DNA of 64,000 bases from Flavobacterium antarcticum DSM 19726 (GTDB lineage Bacteria > Bacteroidota > Bacteroidia > Flavobacteriales > Flavobacteriaceae): the NCBI RefSeq assembly GCF_000419685.1, contig NZ_ATTM01000008.1:1-64000 (forward strand), given 5' to 3'. Positions 1 to 7,614 of this stretch are shown here, one piece after another. The position numbers and the translations under genes were made by a program. The notes beneath the pieces are model-generated. The model was not told the DNA's origin. It was given only the letters and a program-made list of their open reading frames with translations, and did no database searches. The stretch's first letter is position 1; every line of letters starts with the position of its first letter.

Positions 1-1198
1 CACCATTACCGGCTGCTCCTCTAATGTCTGAAGTGGTAGAAGTTGTTCCATTTGAATAAGTGAAAGTAACAATACCTGTTGCAGCGTCGTATGTAGAACT
101 TGTTACACTAACTCCGTCAGCTCCGTCAACACCTGGAGCACCTGATGCACCACGTAAATCTGAAGTAACTGTAGTGGATCCGTCTGTATAAGTAATAGTA
201 ACAATACCCGTTGCAGCATCGTAAGTAGAACTTGCAACACCAACTCCTGCAATACCGTTGGGGCCTTGTGGTCCTGTAGAAGAGATAGTAGTATCGATTC
301 CGTTAATAACCCAATTTCCATTCGCTCCAATTGTTGGCGTCGTTCCATTAATTCCAGCGGGTCCTTGAGCAAAGATGCCTGTATCTGTACTGCCAAAAAA
401 CCAATTGCCATTAGATCCTATTACTGGAGTTAGTCCGTCTTGACCGTTATTACCATCAGCCCCAGGAAGACCGGGAATACCTTGAGGTCCTGTTGGACCT
501 GCCAATGAAGCTAACCAATCAATCTCATTACCTAGAAATCCATCGTTTACTGCTATTTCATAAGCAGATAATCCATTTGAACCGCTAGGAACATTAATAG
601 TTACTGAAATACCTGCTTCATTAATATAAGTAAAAGTTCCATTCGGATTAACAACTATATTGGTAACTGTTTCGTGAGTTTGAACAATTTGTGCCATATT
701 GATTGTAGTCGAGTTACCATTCTCATCTTTATAAACAAGATCACCAGTAATTGGATCGATCCCCAATATTGTAAGGGATTCATTATTACTGACTAATTGA
801 GCTAAATCTATAACGTGAACTATTCCATTTTCATCAGTGTAATCTAAGGTTTGATTAATTTGATTATATAAAAGAGTTGTCAAAGTCTGAGCAAAACCAT
901 TATCATTAGAGTCTGCGATTCTTTTCCATTTTCCTTGATACCAAAAATAGTAGCCGGGTGTAATATCGGAAATTGTATTTGTATTGTAAACTAACAAACT
1001 CTCTACATTACCATTCGCTATTGTTACAGTATCTGTAGTGCTAATCAAAGGTACTTGCGGTAATAATACTCCTCTGTCATTAGATACTATATGAAGTTGA
1101 GTGGAAGTATTTGGCAAATCAGTTCCAATACCCACCTGAGCGGTTGCCGATATTCCAAAAAGCAACATTCCTGATATTAATAGTAATTTTTGATACAT
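1..1198 (-). CDS. Collagen-like secreted surface protein, 3' end outside window
   Basis: The frame is open from an ATG at 1198 to the window edge (399 codons seen, C-terminus missing). Residues 1-21 form a signal peptide ending in ATAQ, followed by VGIGTDLPNTSTQLHIVS, the N-terminal pattern of many Bacteroidetes surface and adhesin proteins. After about 170 residues the chain turns into Gly-X-Y runs (GPTGPQGIPGLPGADG) mixed with beta-rich modules containing SSTYDAATGIVT. This resembles bacterial collagen-like stalk or tail-fibre proteins; the role is probably adhesion or a surface coat, but the ligand is unknown. The gene is alone in its orientation, with about 920 bp of non-coding DNA upstream that carries palindromes at 1381-1415. 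The full length cannot be judged here. Confidence 0.85.
   Translation of the reverse strand, partial: MYQKLLLISGMLLFGISATAQVGIGTDLPNTSTQLHIVSNDRGVLLPQVPLISTTDTVTIANGNVESLLVYNTNTISDITPGYYFWYQGKWKRIADSNDNGFAQTLTTLLYNQINQTLDYTDENGIVHVIDLAQLVSNNESLTILGIDPITGDLVYKDENGNSTTINMAQIVQTHETVTNIVVNPNGTFTYINEAGISVTINVPSGSNGLSAYEIAVNDGFLGNEIDWLASLAGPTGPQGIPGLPGADGNNGQDGLTPVIGSNGNWFFGSTDTGIFAQGPAGINGTTPTIGANGNWVINGIDTTISSTGPQGPNGIAGVGVASSTYDAATGIVTITYTDGSTTVTSDLRGASGAPGVDGADGVSVTSSTYDAATGIVTFTYSNGTTSTTSDIRGAAGNG
2..247 (-). repeat. 132-bp tandem repeat inside the collagen-like gene
   Basis: Two consecutive in-frame units with a 44-codon period, at 247-116 and from 115 to the edge, encode nearly the same peptide (SSTYDAATGIVT, then TSD-(L/I)-RGA). 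The second unit is cut by the window edge, so the copy number is unknown. Such units expand and contract by recombination. Confidence 0.8.
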
Positions 1199-2121
1199 AT
1201 TTTTTTTTTCTAAAATTTTAAACTGTGTTTAAGTTGGATTATTTATTTTCCTGATAAAAAATCAGAACAGTGTTAAGTGAAATTTTATTAATTCATAAAT
1301 ACTGTTTAGAACATTTTGATTTCATTACATATTATTATTATTAAGTTATTGTAAATGCTTATTGATAAATACCTCCTAAATTGATTACATCAAATTGCAA
1401 TTTGATAAAGTCAAATTTTCATTTGGTTATAACATTTTATTACAAGAAAGATTTGTAGCACAACGGGATTATAAACTAGCGGCAAAAATATTTAGTTTTT
1501 TTCTTAGAATAGATACCTAGTATATCCATATTCGGCATTTTAATAGTTAACATATACGGTGAAGCGAAGTTTTCTTCCGAAAACTTACTTTTGTAAAGTA
1601 TTGAAGTACAGTTATTATTAACAATAATTATTGCATTCAAGAATAAAATTCTTAAATGTGACATAATATTATTTTAAACGTGATTTAATTAATGAACTAA
1701 TTACGCGACCAGTATTAAAAAGTGTATTTATCAAAAGTCAAGATGAGAAGACAAGATTTTTTTTGAGAATAATAAGTTTATGAGAGAAAGTATCAATTTG
1801 AATTCAAATGAAAAGTATAGAATATAAAGACTCAATACCTTCAAATTGAAACACGAAAAAATTCAAAAAATAAAAACACCAATACTAATGAAGCGCAATT
1901 TCTTGATTAATTATAAAAATATTTTATTTTGTAATGAAGCAAAAAAAAAAAATATGTAATCAAGAATAGTAAATAGAAATAAAATAGCACGGAAAATATT
2001 GTGGTATTACTCTACTAAAAAATTGAAGATTAGAATGAAGATAGATTTAAAAAAAAAATGATCTTAAAAAATTTAACTAGAAAAAAGTTTTAAGTTTTTA
2101 AAAAAATCTTAGAAAATAGAA
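1199..2121. other. Long AT-rich non-coding interval
   Basis: About 920 bp lie between the start of the collagen-like gene and the 3' end of the TPR/AraC gene. It is very AT-rich, with A/T homopolymers at 1940-2110. The only open frame (1476-1664, minus) has no coding character. The one structured element seen is the palindrome cluster at 1381-1415. No RNA gene was recognised. Confidence 0.6.
1381..1415. promoter_or_regulatory. Nested palindrome array, possible operator
   Basis: Three overlapping inverted repeats sit side by side: TTGATTACATCAA (1381-1393), the perfect 18-mer ATCAAATTGCAATTTGAT (1389-1406) and TTTGATAAAGTCAAA (1401-1415). They lie about 180-215 bp upstream of the collagen-like gene and have no other gene to serve. 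The arrangement suggests cooperative regulator binding; the regulator is not known. Confidence 0.45.
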
Positions 2122-3753
2122 TTAAGTAATTTTGGCTTTCTTGTTTGCAATATTTACTTGTTCTAAAAATGCTGAAGGCGAAAGCTGCGTGACCTGCTTA
2201 AAAATCGAAGAAAATTTACTGTGAGATGAAAATCCGGCCTCTTCAGCTAAGTAACTAATTTTGTATTGTCCATAAAGCGGATCATTTTCTATTCTATTGA
2301 TAATGTAGAAAACTCTAAGTTCATTTATGTAACTGCTGAAATCCTTACCCTTATGATGATTAATAATGTAAGAAATATACTTCGAATTAGTACCGAGGAT
2401 AGTTGCAAGCGAAGAAATGGATATATTATTTGCAGTAAAGTTATTTTCCAATTCAAAGGCATCTAATTTTTTCAAAAGGATTTGCTCCATTTCTACTGAC
2501 ATAATGGAGGAGTTTTCCTTCTCTACATTCTCAGACTTCTTGATTTTCACAACCGACTTCAATTCTAAGTCTAGATTTTTCTCTACTGATTTTTCTTTAA
2601 GTATTTTTACAAGACGCTCAAATTTTTTCTTCTCAATATTCTTTTTTCTTCTATATATCATAAAAAGAAATATCAAACAAATTGTTATAAATGCAAAACT
2701 ATAAAAATAATTTTTTTGATTTGATGAACTTTTAACCGCTTGCGTATTGAGGGTAGATATAATTTCATCCGCGCTCTTTTTATTTTCGTTCATTTGCTCT
2801 TCAATAGCTTTCTTGTAAAGCGCATTGAATCGTTTGTAGTTCGTATTATCTTCAAAAAATTCATAATAATCAAGTAAATCTTTATAGACTTCAACTTTTA
2901 ATGCAACAAAATCTGCTCTATCAGCAATTTCTACTGCCTTTAAAAGATAGAGGTGAGCTTGCTCATATTCTTTTTCTTGAAAATATACTTTACCTAACCC
3001 GTCGTATATAAAACCGATTAACGCTGATTCGCCACCTGAAGCTTTATCTATATAAATTAATCCTTGTTTATAGTGTTTTTTAGCTAATTGTAATTCTGAT
3101 AAAAGAAAATTATTTTTACCTAGCATCTCTTCGTTGGTAGCTAATAGAAAAAATTTGGTTTTGTCATTTATTAATTTCTTGAATAAACGGTCTCCCTGTG
3201 TAAGACTTTTTATAGCTTTTCTATAATCCTCATCACCCATGTGGTAATAAGCCTCTTCCTGGTAGGACAGTCCCTGAAATTGGATGTTTTGATTACCATC
3301 TGGTATTTTTCGCGACGCTTCTCTTCCTTTTGCAAGAAAGTTTAGTCCAGAATTTTTAAGACCGCTAGTTCGATACTGTGTTGATAGAAAACCTGCAATA
3401 CGTGCGACCCACTCATGATTATTTGATTCTTCAGCTATGGAATCAGCTTTTAAAGCAAAATTAATAGAGTTAAATATTTCACCTCTTTTAGAGTAAATAT
3501 TTGCAGTTAACATCAATGCTCTGATACTATTAATTTTATCGGGAGTATTAATATACAGCGAGTCAGCAATTTGAAGAGCTCTATTTGTATCCGTACCACT
3601 AATATTAACCGCAGTGTGATAGAAAATACTGTCAAATTTTGTTCTTTGCGAATAAGCTTTTTTAGATTGAAGAAAAGTAAACAATGTGGCTAGTACTATA
3701 ATAAAGTAGTAGGTGACATTATAAAATTTTCGAGATATTTCTTTAAAACGCAT
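2122..3753 (-). CDS. TPR-repeat AraC-family transcriptional regulator (membrane-anchored hybrid)
   Basis: This 543-aa protein has the Flavobacteriia layout of a signal/anchor segment (about residues 10-37), a TPR-rich extracytoplasmic region (about 60-330), a second transmembrane helix near 348-367, a basic coiled linker, and a C-terminal AraC-type double HTH (about 425-535, with ISYLAEEAGFSSHSKFSSIF). Such proteins are thought to sense envelope or peptide signals and regulate DNA from the membrane. An upstream in-frame start at 3792 is possible, but ATG 3753 (MRFKEISRK) puts the hydrophobic segment in normal signal-peptide position. A TATTTTTG -7-like box lies at 3860-3853 on the minus strand. 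Its target is unknown; the collagen-like gene downstream is a candidate. Confidence 0.88.
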   Translation of the reverse strand: MRFKEISRKFYNVTYYFIIVLATLFTFLQSKKAYSQRTKFDSIFYHTAVNISGTDTNRALQIADSLYINTPDKINSIRALMLTANIYSKRGEIFNSINFALKADSIAEESNNHEWVARIAGFLSTQYRTSGLKNSGLNFLAKGREASRKIPDGNQNIQFQGLSYQEEAYYHMGDEDYRKAIKSLTQGDRLFKKLINDKTKFFLLATNEEMLGKNNFLLSELQLAKKHYKQGLIYIDKASGGESALIGFIYDGLGKVYFQEKEYEQAHLYLLKAVEIADRADFVALKVEVYKDLLDYYEFFEDNTNYKRFNALYKKAIEEQMNENKKSADEIISTLNTQAVKSSSNQKNYFYSFAFITICLIFLFMIYRRKKNIEKKKFERLVKILKEKSVEKNLDLELKSVVKIKKSENVEKENSSIMSVEMEQILLKKLDAFELENNFTANNISISSLATILGTNSKYISYIINHHKGKDFSSYINELRVFYIINRIENDPLYGQYKISYLAEEAGFSSHSKFSSIFKQVTQLSPSAFLEQVNIANKKAKIT

Positions 3754-4217
3754 AAATACTAAATTCTGAAATTCTGATGATTCAAAAGGCACTTTCTAAA
3801 TGAAATTGTTTGTGCTAAAAACAAAAATTTTATCCTTGTAAAGTTAAAAAAGCAAAAATAACAAATCTTTATTCCATTAGTAGTATTTACATTACAAATT
3901 TAGCAAGCTTTTCAAATATTAACTGTTGTTAAAGAAAGTTTTAATTAATAAGTCCTAAGTAATAGCAAGATAACCTTATAGCATTGTTTAAATGCTTTTT
4001 ATGGTTTGCTTGCTTGGCTAGACAAAGTCAAAAAAGTATGAACTGCTCTTAGGCCGGCATATTTATTAATAAATTTTACTACTTTTAATTAATATTTGCA
4101 GTTGTTAAAACAAGTATTGAAACCTAATTGGCTGAGGTGTACTTTAAATAATGATAATCCGACTAGCAAATTAATTAACCTTATGCTTCAATATTATACA
4201 CCTTTAAATAATACACT
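3754..4217. other. Divergent intergenic region
   Basis: About 460 bp separate the divergent TPR/AraC and DUF3891 genes. A -7-like box for the leftward gene is at 3853-3860. I see no RNA gene, terminator or strong repeat in the rest. Confidence 0.5.
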
Positions 4218-4958
4218 ATGATTGTTCTGTCACATACAAAAGGTTGGAAAGTAATCACTCAACGTTCCCACGGACTTCTTGCCGCAATGATTGCTTATCA
4301 GTATGCCATTGATTTGCCGAATGATATAATTGTTCCAACCTTGATTGCTATTGCTGAACACGATGATGGTGTGGCAGAAACCAAACAAAATAAAAATCTT
4401 ACCGAAGCGGGAGCACCGCGTCATTTTCTTGTTCCCGATGGTTCTGAAAAAACAGATTTGAAGCAGTATATAAATGTTATGGAACTTTCCACTTCTAAAA
4501 GCCAGCTGAATGCTTTGCTTACTTCTATGCATTTAGCTTTTATTTTTAGTGGTAAAAAACAGGGAGTAGATAAAGAACTAACAGCCTTTTTAAAATACCA
4601 AACAAGAAATAGAGCTGCTATTTTAAAGCATTTAGATATTGATAAAAAATATGCAGATCGACTTTATCGACTTGTAGAATGGTGTGACGCTTTTTCTTTG
4701 CTTATTTGCATGGATAAAATCCAACCCGAAGGACGGAAAATGGATGTGTCCGAAAGTCCGGACGGTGACGTAAATCAGACCTTTTATAAATCAGAAGATG
4801 TAATTGGCGTAGAACCATGGGTTTTCAAAATTGACACGTTTGAGATATTTTATGAGTATAGAATTGTTGAGCAATTGGCGTTTAAATCCCTAGAAGAGTT
4901 TGATGCCGTATTCAGATCTACTCCTGTTAGAACACAGAAATTTACTTTTTCGAAATAA
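4218..4958 (+). CDS. DUF3891 family protein
   Basis: This 246-aa soluble protein matches my recollection of DUF3891: an early QRSHGLLAAMIAYQ segment and an AIAEHDDGVAE motif whose His and acidic residues recall the metal-binding HD patterns of phosphohydrolases. No signal peptide or membrane helix is visible. The biochemical function of the family is not established. It is a monocistronic plus-strand gene between a divergent regulator and a small membrane protein gene. Resemblance to HD-type hydrolases is inference from the spaced His/Asp residues only. Confidence 0.75.
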   Translation: MIVLSHTKGWKVITQRSHGLLAAMIAYQYAIDLPNDIIVPTLIAIAEHDDGVAETKQNKNLTEAGAPRHFLVPDGSEKTDLKQYINVMELSTSKSQLNALLTSMHLAFIFSGKKQGVDKELTAFLKYQTRNRAAILKHLDIDKKYADRLYRLVEWCDAFSLLICMDKIQPEGRKMDVSESPDGDVNQTFYKSEDVIGVEPWVFKIDTFEIFYEYRIVEQLAFKSLEEFDAVFRSTPVRTQKFTFSK

Positions 4959-5069
4959 TTTCTATCCCACTTCTTAATTTTATAAGACCGCGTTTAAATC
5001 CTGTAATGATATGACTTTAAATATTTTATAATTTTACAGAATCACATTATTAATTAAAAAATTGACGCT

Positions 5070-5327
5070 ATGAGTTTTATTAAAGATGATCATTCAGAAG
5101 GACCGGTTGCTAAAAAAATTGAGCAGCAAACGGCAAAATTACCGTCCGATTTATTTCTATGGGCTGCTTTAGGATCAATGGCAGCATCTGCCACGTTGAA
5201 ACTGACAGGTCGGGGGAAAACTTCTTTATTCGTAGGACAGTGGGCTACTTCGTTTTTACTTTTAGGAATCTACAATAAAATTGTAAAAGTGGAAGGTAGT
5301 GATGCTAAAGATCCTGCTGGAAAATAA
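5070..5327 (+). CDS. Small membrane protein of unknown function
   Basis: The 85-aa product has a charged N-terminus (about 25 residues), two short hydrophobic segments (about 27-45 and 55-72) and a charged tail. I do not recognise a family with a known role; similar small two-helix proteins are common in Flavobacteriia near stress genes. A perfect terminator hairpin follows immediately, which supports a real transcription unit, and the start ATG sits after an AT-rich leader. Confidence 0.7.
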   Translation: MSFIKDDHSEGPVAKKIEQQTAKLPSDLFLWAALGSMAASATLKLTGRGKTSLFVGQWATSFLLLGIYNKIVKVEGSDAKDPAGK

Positions 5328-5343
5328 ATTCAAACTATTATCG

Positions 5344-5367
5344 AAAAACCTGCTTAAGCAGGTTTTT
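5344..5367. terminator. Rho-independent terminator, bidirectional
   Basis: A perfect inverted repeat with arms AAAAACCTGCTT and AAGCAGGTTTTT has an A run on one side and a T run on the other. It lies 17 bp after the small membrane protein gene and could also stop the leftward response-regulator transcript. Confidence 0.85.
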
Positions 5368-5556
5368 CTATACACATCGCATTAAAGCACTAATATTGCA
5401 GGAATTTAATTGCATCCGTAAAATGATAAAATTCAATCTGATATGATTATTTATTGCTCAATATTTGTAATATGGTTCTCTGTGATTATAATTAGTTAAT
5501 AACCTTCTGGTATATGTTTCTTTACGTTTAAAAACATTATGTCGAAATAAATTGTA

Positions 5557-5940
5557 CTAATCTATTCCAAAAATTATCTGATTCATAATTGCTTTTAATT
5601 CATCATAGTCTGATGGCTTAGTGAACTGCATTAAGATATTGGAGCTATTTGACTCCGCAGTGCATCCAGCGAGCGATGTTGAAAATATGATTACTGGAAT
5701 TACACTAATATTATTGTGCTTGCTGATTTCTGAAAGTAATTCGTAACCGTTTAAACTGGGCATATTTAAGTCAAGAAATATAAGCTGTGGAGCAACTTCA
5801 CCCGAAATTAATTTCTCTAAAGCTTTTAGAGGATTATTTTCCCAAATATAAGTGGTGTCTGAAATTTCACTGATAGCATCTCTAAAAATTAGACAGTCGT
5901 CTAAATCGTCGTCGATATGGAAGATAGTGTTGTAAACCAT
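5557..5940 (-). CDS. Single-domain response regulator (CheY-like receiver)
   Basis: The 127-aa protein is a lone receiver domain with the acidic cluster HIDDDLDD (residues 8-15), the phospho-acceptor Asp57 in FLDLNMP, the Ser/Thr switch position in FSTS (86-89) and the conserved Lys108 in TKPS. There is no output domain, so it should act by protein contact or as a phosphorelay intermediate. No histidine kinase is adjacent in this window. Such stand-alone receivers, often annotated as Rcp1-like, are numerous in Flavobacterium. Confidence 0.93.
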   Translation of the reverse strand: MVYNTIFHIDDDLDDCLIFRDAISEISDTTYIWENNPLKALEKLISGEVAPQLIFLDLNMPSLNGYELLSEISKHNNISVIPVIIFSTSLAGCTAESNSSNILMQFTKPSDYDELKAIMNQIIFGID

Positions 5941-6262
5941 ATATAAAAAATTTCATTCTTAAATTAATTACCAAGTTGTAGTATGACTAATATATTGATT
6001 TTTTTTTATTTTTCAGTTAAGTGGTAAATAAATTTAGAATTCCTGTTTTTAGTTATCGCGTCCTTACTTTGAATACTATAAAATGCGATCACAATGTTGT
6101 AATACGCATTTTATGTAATCTCTTTAATTTTATAGCTCTTTGAAAGGGTTCTTTCACGAAGTGAGACTGTCTTGTAAAACCGAGCGAAATTTTGATTACA
6201 ATCAATGTTCCTCTGAATAACTATTTAAAAGTCTAACTATTAATCCTTTAAAATATACTACT
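5941..6262. other. Divergent promoter region with FNR-type box
   Basis: This 322-bp interval between the divergent response-regulator and CinA-like genes carries the palindrome annotated at 6192-6205. A weak hairpin (GAAAG-GGTT-CTTTC, 6142-6155) is also present. Nothing else was recognised. Confidence 0.5.
6192..6205. promoter_or_regulatory. Perfect FNR/CRP-type palindrome
   Basis: TTGATTACAATCAA fits the FNR consensus TTGAT-N4-ATCAA exactly. It ends 57 bp before the CinA-like gene. The same core, TGATTACAATCA, recurs upstream of azurin at 34379-34390. It suggests control by a CRP/FNR-family regulator encoded elsewhere. Confidence 0.55.
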
Positions 6263-6760
6263 ATGTTTTTAGACAAAATATTTAATTGCATCGCTTTTTT
6301 AAAGTTGAATAAGATTACAGTTGCTTTTGCGGAAGGCGCTACAAATGGTCTTTTATCTGAAGCCTTTTCCTCATTCGCTTGTGCAGATTCTGTCTTTATT
6401 GGAAGTGTAGTGGCTGCAAAAAATCATATGAAGGAGTATTTTTTTAATATTGACAGCAACATAATAGAGCGCTGTGGCAGTGAATCCTCAGAAATAGCCT
6501 CCCTAATGGCACAGAATTTACGTAGTTATTTAGATGCCAAAATTTGCGTTTCAGTTACGGGAATTATATCTGATTCAATAGTGCAAGAACCCACAAGCCC
6601 CATTTTTATCCATATTCTCTTTCCAGACTCGCAATTTTCTGAACAAGTCAATTTAACCTGTAATGGCACTCCAATTGTTGATCAAATTCTTTCTCGAATC
6701 TGTGAACTTATTATAACTAAATTCGGTGGTGGATGTGATTGGCCACTTGAAGTTGCTTAA
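6263..6760 (+). CDS. CinA C-terminal-domain-like protein
   Basis: The 165-aa protein resembles a free-standing CinA C-terminal domain, the family that includes NMN deamidase PncC: KITVAFAEGATNGLLSEA near residues 17-34 corresponds to the usual T(V/L)A.AES.T.G signature, and SVTGIISD near 101-108 to the (S/A)VTGIAGP loop. Several signature residues are changed (EGA for ESA/ESC, ISD for AGP), so activity is uncertain. CinA-type proteins act in pyridine nucleotide recycling; deamidation of NMN, a product of NAD-dependent ligase, would fit DNA repair. It lies 77 bp upstream of Ku and may be co-transcribed with it. Confidence 0.7.
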   Translation: MFLDKIFNCIAFLKLNKITVAFAEGATNGLLSEAFSSFACADSVFIGSVVAAKNHMKEYFFNIDSNIIERCGSESSEIASLMAQNLRSYLDAKICVSVTGIISDSIVQEPTSPIFIHILFPDSQFSEQVNLTCNGTPIVDQILSRICELIITKFGGGCDWPLEVA

Positions 6761-6837
6761 CCTTATATTCGTTCCTATTTAGCATTTAATATATTTAAAA
6801 TAGTTTTAAAACTAAAACAACCTAAATAAACATCATT

Positions 6838-7614
6838 ATGAGAGCAATATGGACAGGTGCAATCAGCTTCGGACTTATTAATATTCCAGTAAAATTATTA
6901 TCAGCTATTGAAACAACCAATTTAGATTTGGACATGTTAGATAAAGCCGATTTTGCTAATATAAAATTTAAACGCGTAAATGAAAATACAGGTAAGGAAG
7001 TAGCTTACTCAAATATTGTAAAAGGATACAAGATCGACGAGAAATATGTGGTCCTAGAAGATGAGGATTTTGAAGCTGCGGATGCTGAAAAGACCAAAAC
7101 GATTGATATTTTAAGTTTCACTGATGAAACAGAAATTGATAGTTTATATTACGAACAGCCTTATTACTTAGAGCCTGCCAAAGGAGCTGCAAAAGCGTAT
7201 TCACTCTTACGAGATGCTATGGTTGAATCAGGGAAAGTGGGTGTGACCAATTTTGTACTTCGAAACAAACAAGCGCTTGCCATTTTAAAACCTTATAAAG
7301 AAGTAATTGTTTTAAATCGAATTCGGTTTGAACAGGAGATCCGTTCTACTGCGGAATTGAAATTACCCAAGGTCAGTGCTACAAAAACAAAAGAAGTTGA
7401 AATGGCTCATAAACTTATTGAGCAATTGACGGAGAAATTTGATATCTCTGCGTATAAGGATGAATACAGTGAAAAACTAATGAAAATCATAAAAGCAAAA
7501 GCAAAAGGCAAAAAAACTAAAGCTTCTCCTATGAAGGTTGTACATTCTCAAAAAGACGACTTAATGACTATGTTGAAAGCAAGCTTAGAATCGAAGAAGA
7601 AAAAATCTTCTTAA
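6838..7614 (+). CDS. ku: Ku DNA-end-binding protein (bacterial NHEJ)
   Basis: This 258-aa protein begins [20 protein letters not shown], the hallmark of bacterial Ku. The Ku core fills about residues 1-210, with the conserved [20 protein letters not shown] segment, and the C-terminal tail is Lys-rich ([12 protein letters not shown], ending KKKKSS), as in Ku proteins that contact DNA and LigD. Ku rings thread on double-strand ends and recruit the ligase. Its stop codon overlaps that of the convergent ligD by the four bases TTAA, so the two repair genes are packed tail to tail. The length is normal for the family. Confidence 0.97.
   Translation: MRAIWTGAISFGLINIPVKLLSAIETTNLDLDMLDKADFANIKFKRVNENTGKEVAYSNIVKGYKIDEKYVVLEDEDFEAADAEKTKTIDILSFTDETEIDSLYYEQPYYLEPAKGAAKAYSLLRDAMVESGKVGVTNFVLRNKQALAILKPYKEVIVLNRIRFEQEIRSTAELKLPKVSATKTKEVEMAHKLIEQLTEKFDISAYKDEYSEKLMKIIKAKAKGKKTKASPMKVVHSQKDDLMTMLKASLESKKKKSS

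Noticed and set aside
1476..1664. A 62-codon minus-strand frame in the long intergenic region
   Set aside because: The composition follows the AT-rich background (Lys, Ile and Asn runs), with no motif and no promoter; treated as non-coding.
6142..6155. Small hairpin GAAAG-GGTT-CTTTC as a riboswitch or operator
   Set aside because: A five-base stem is too weak and common in such DNA.
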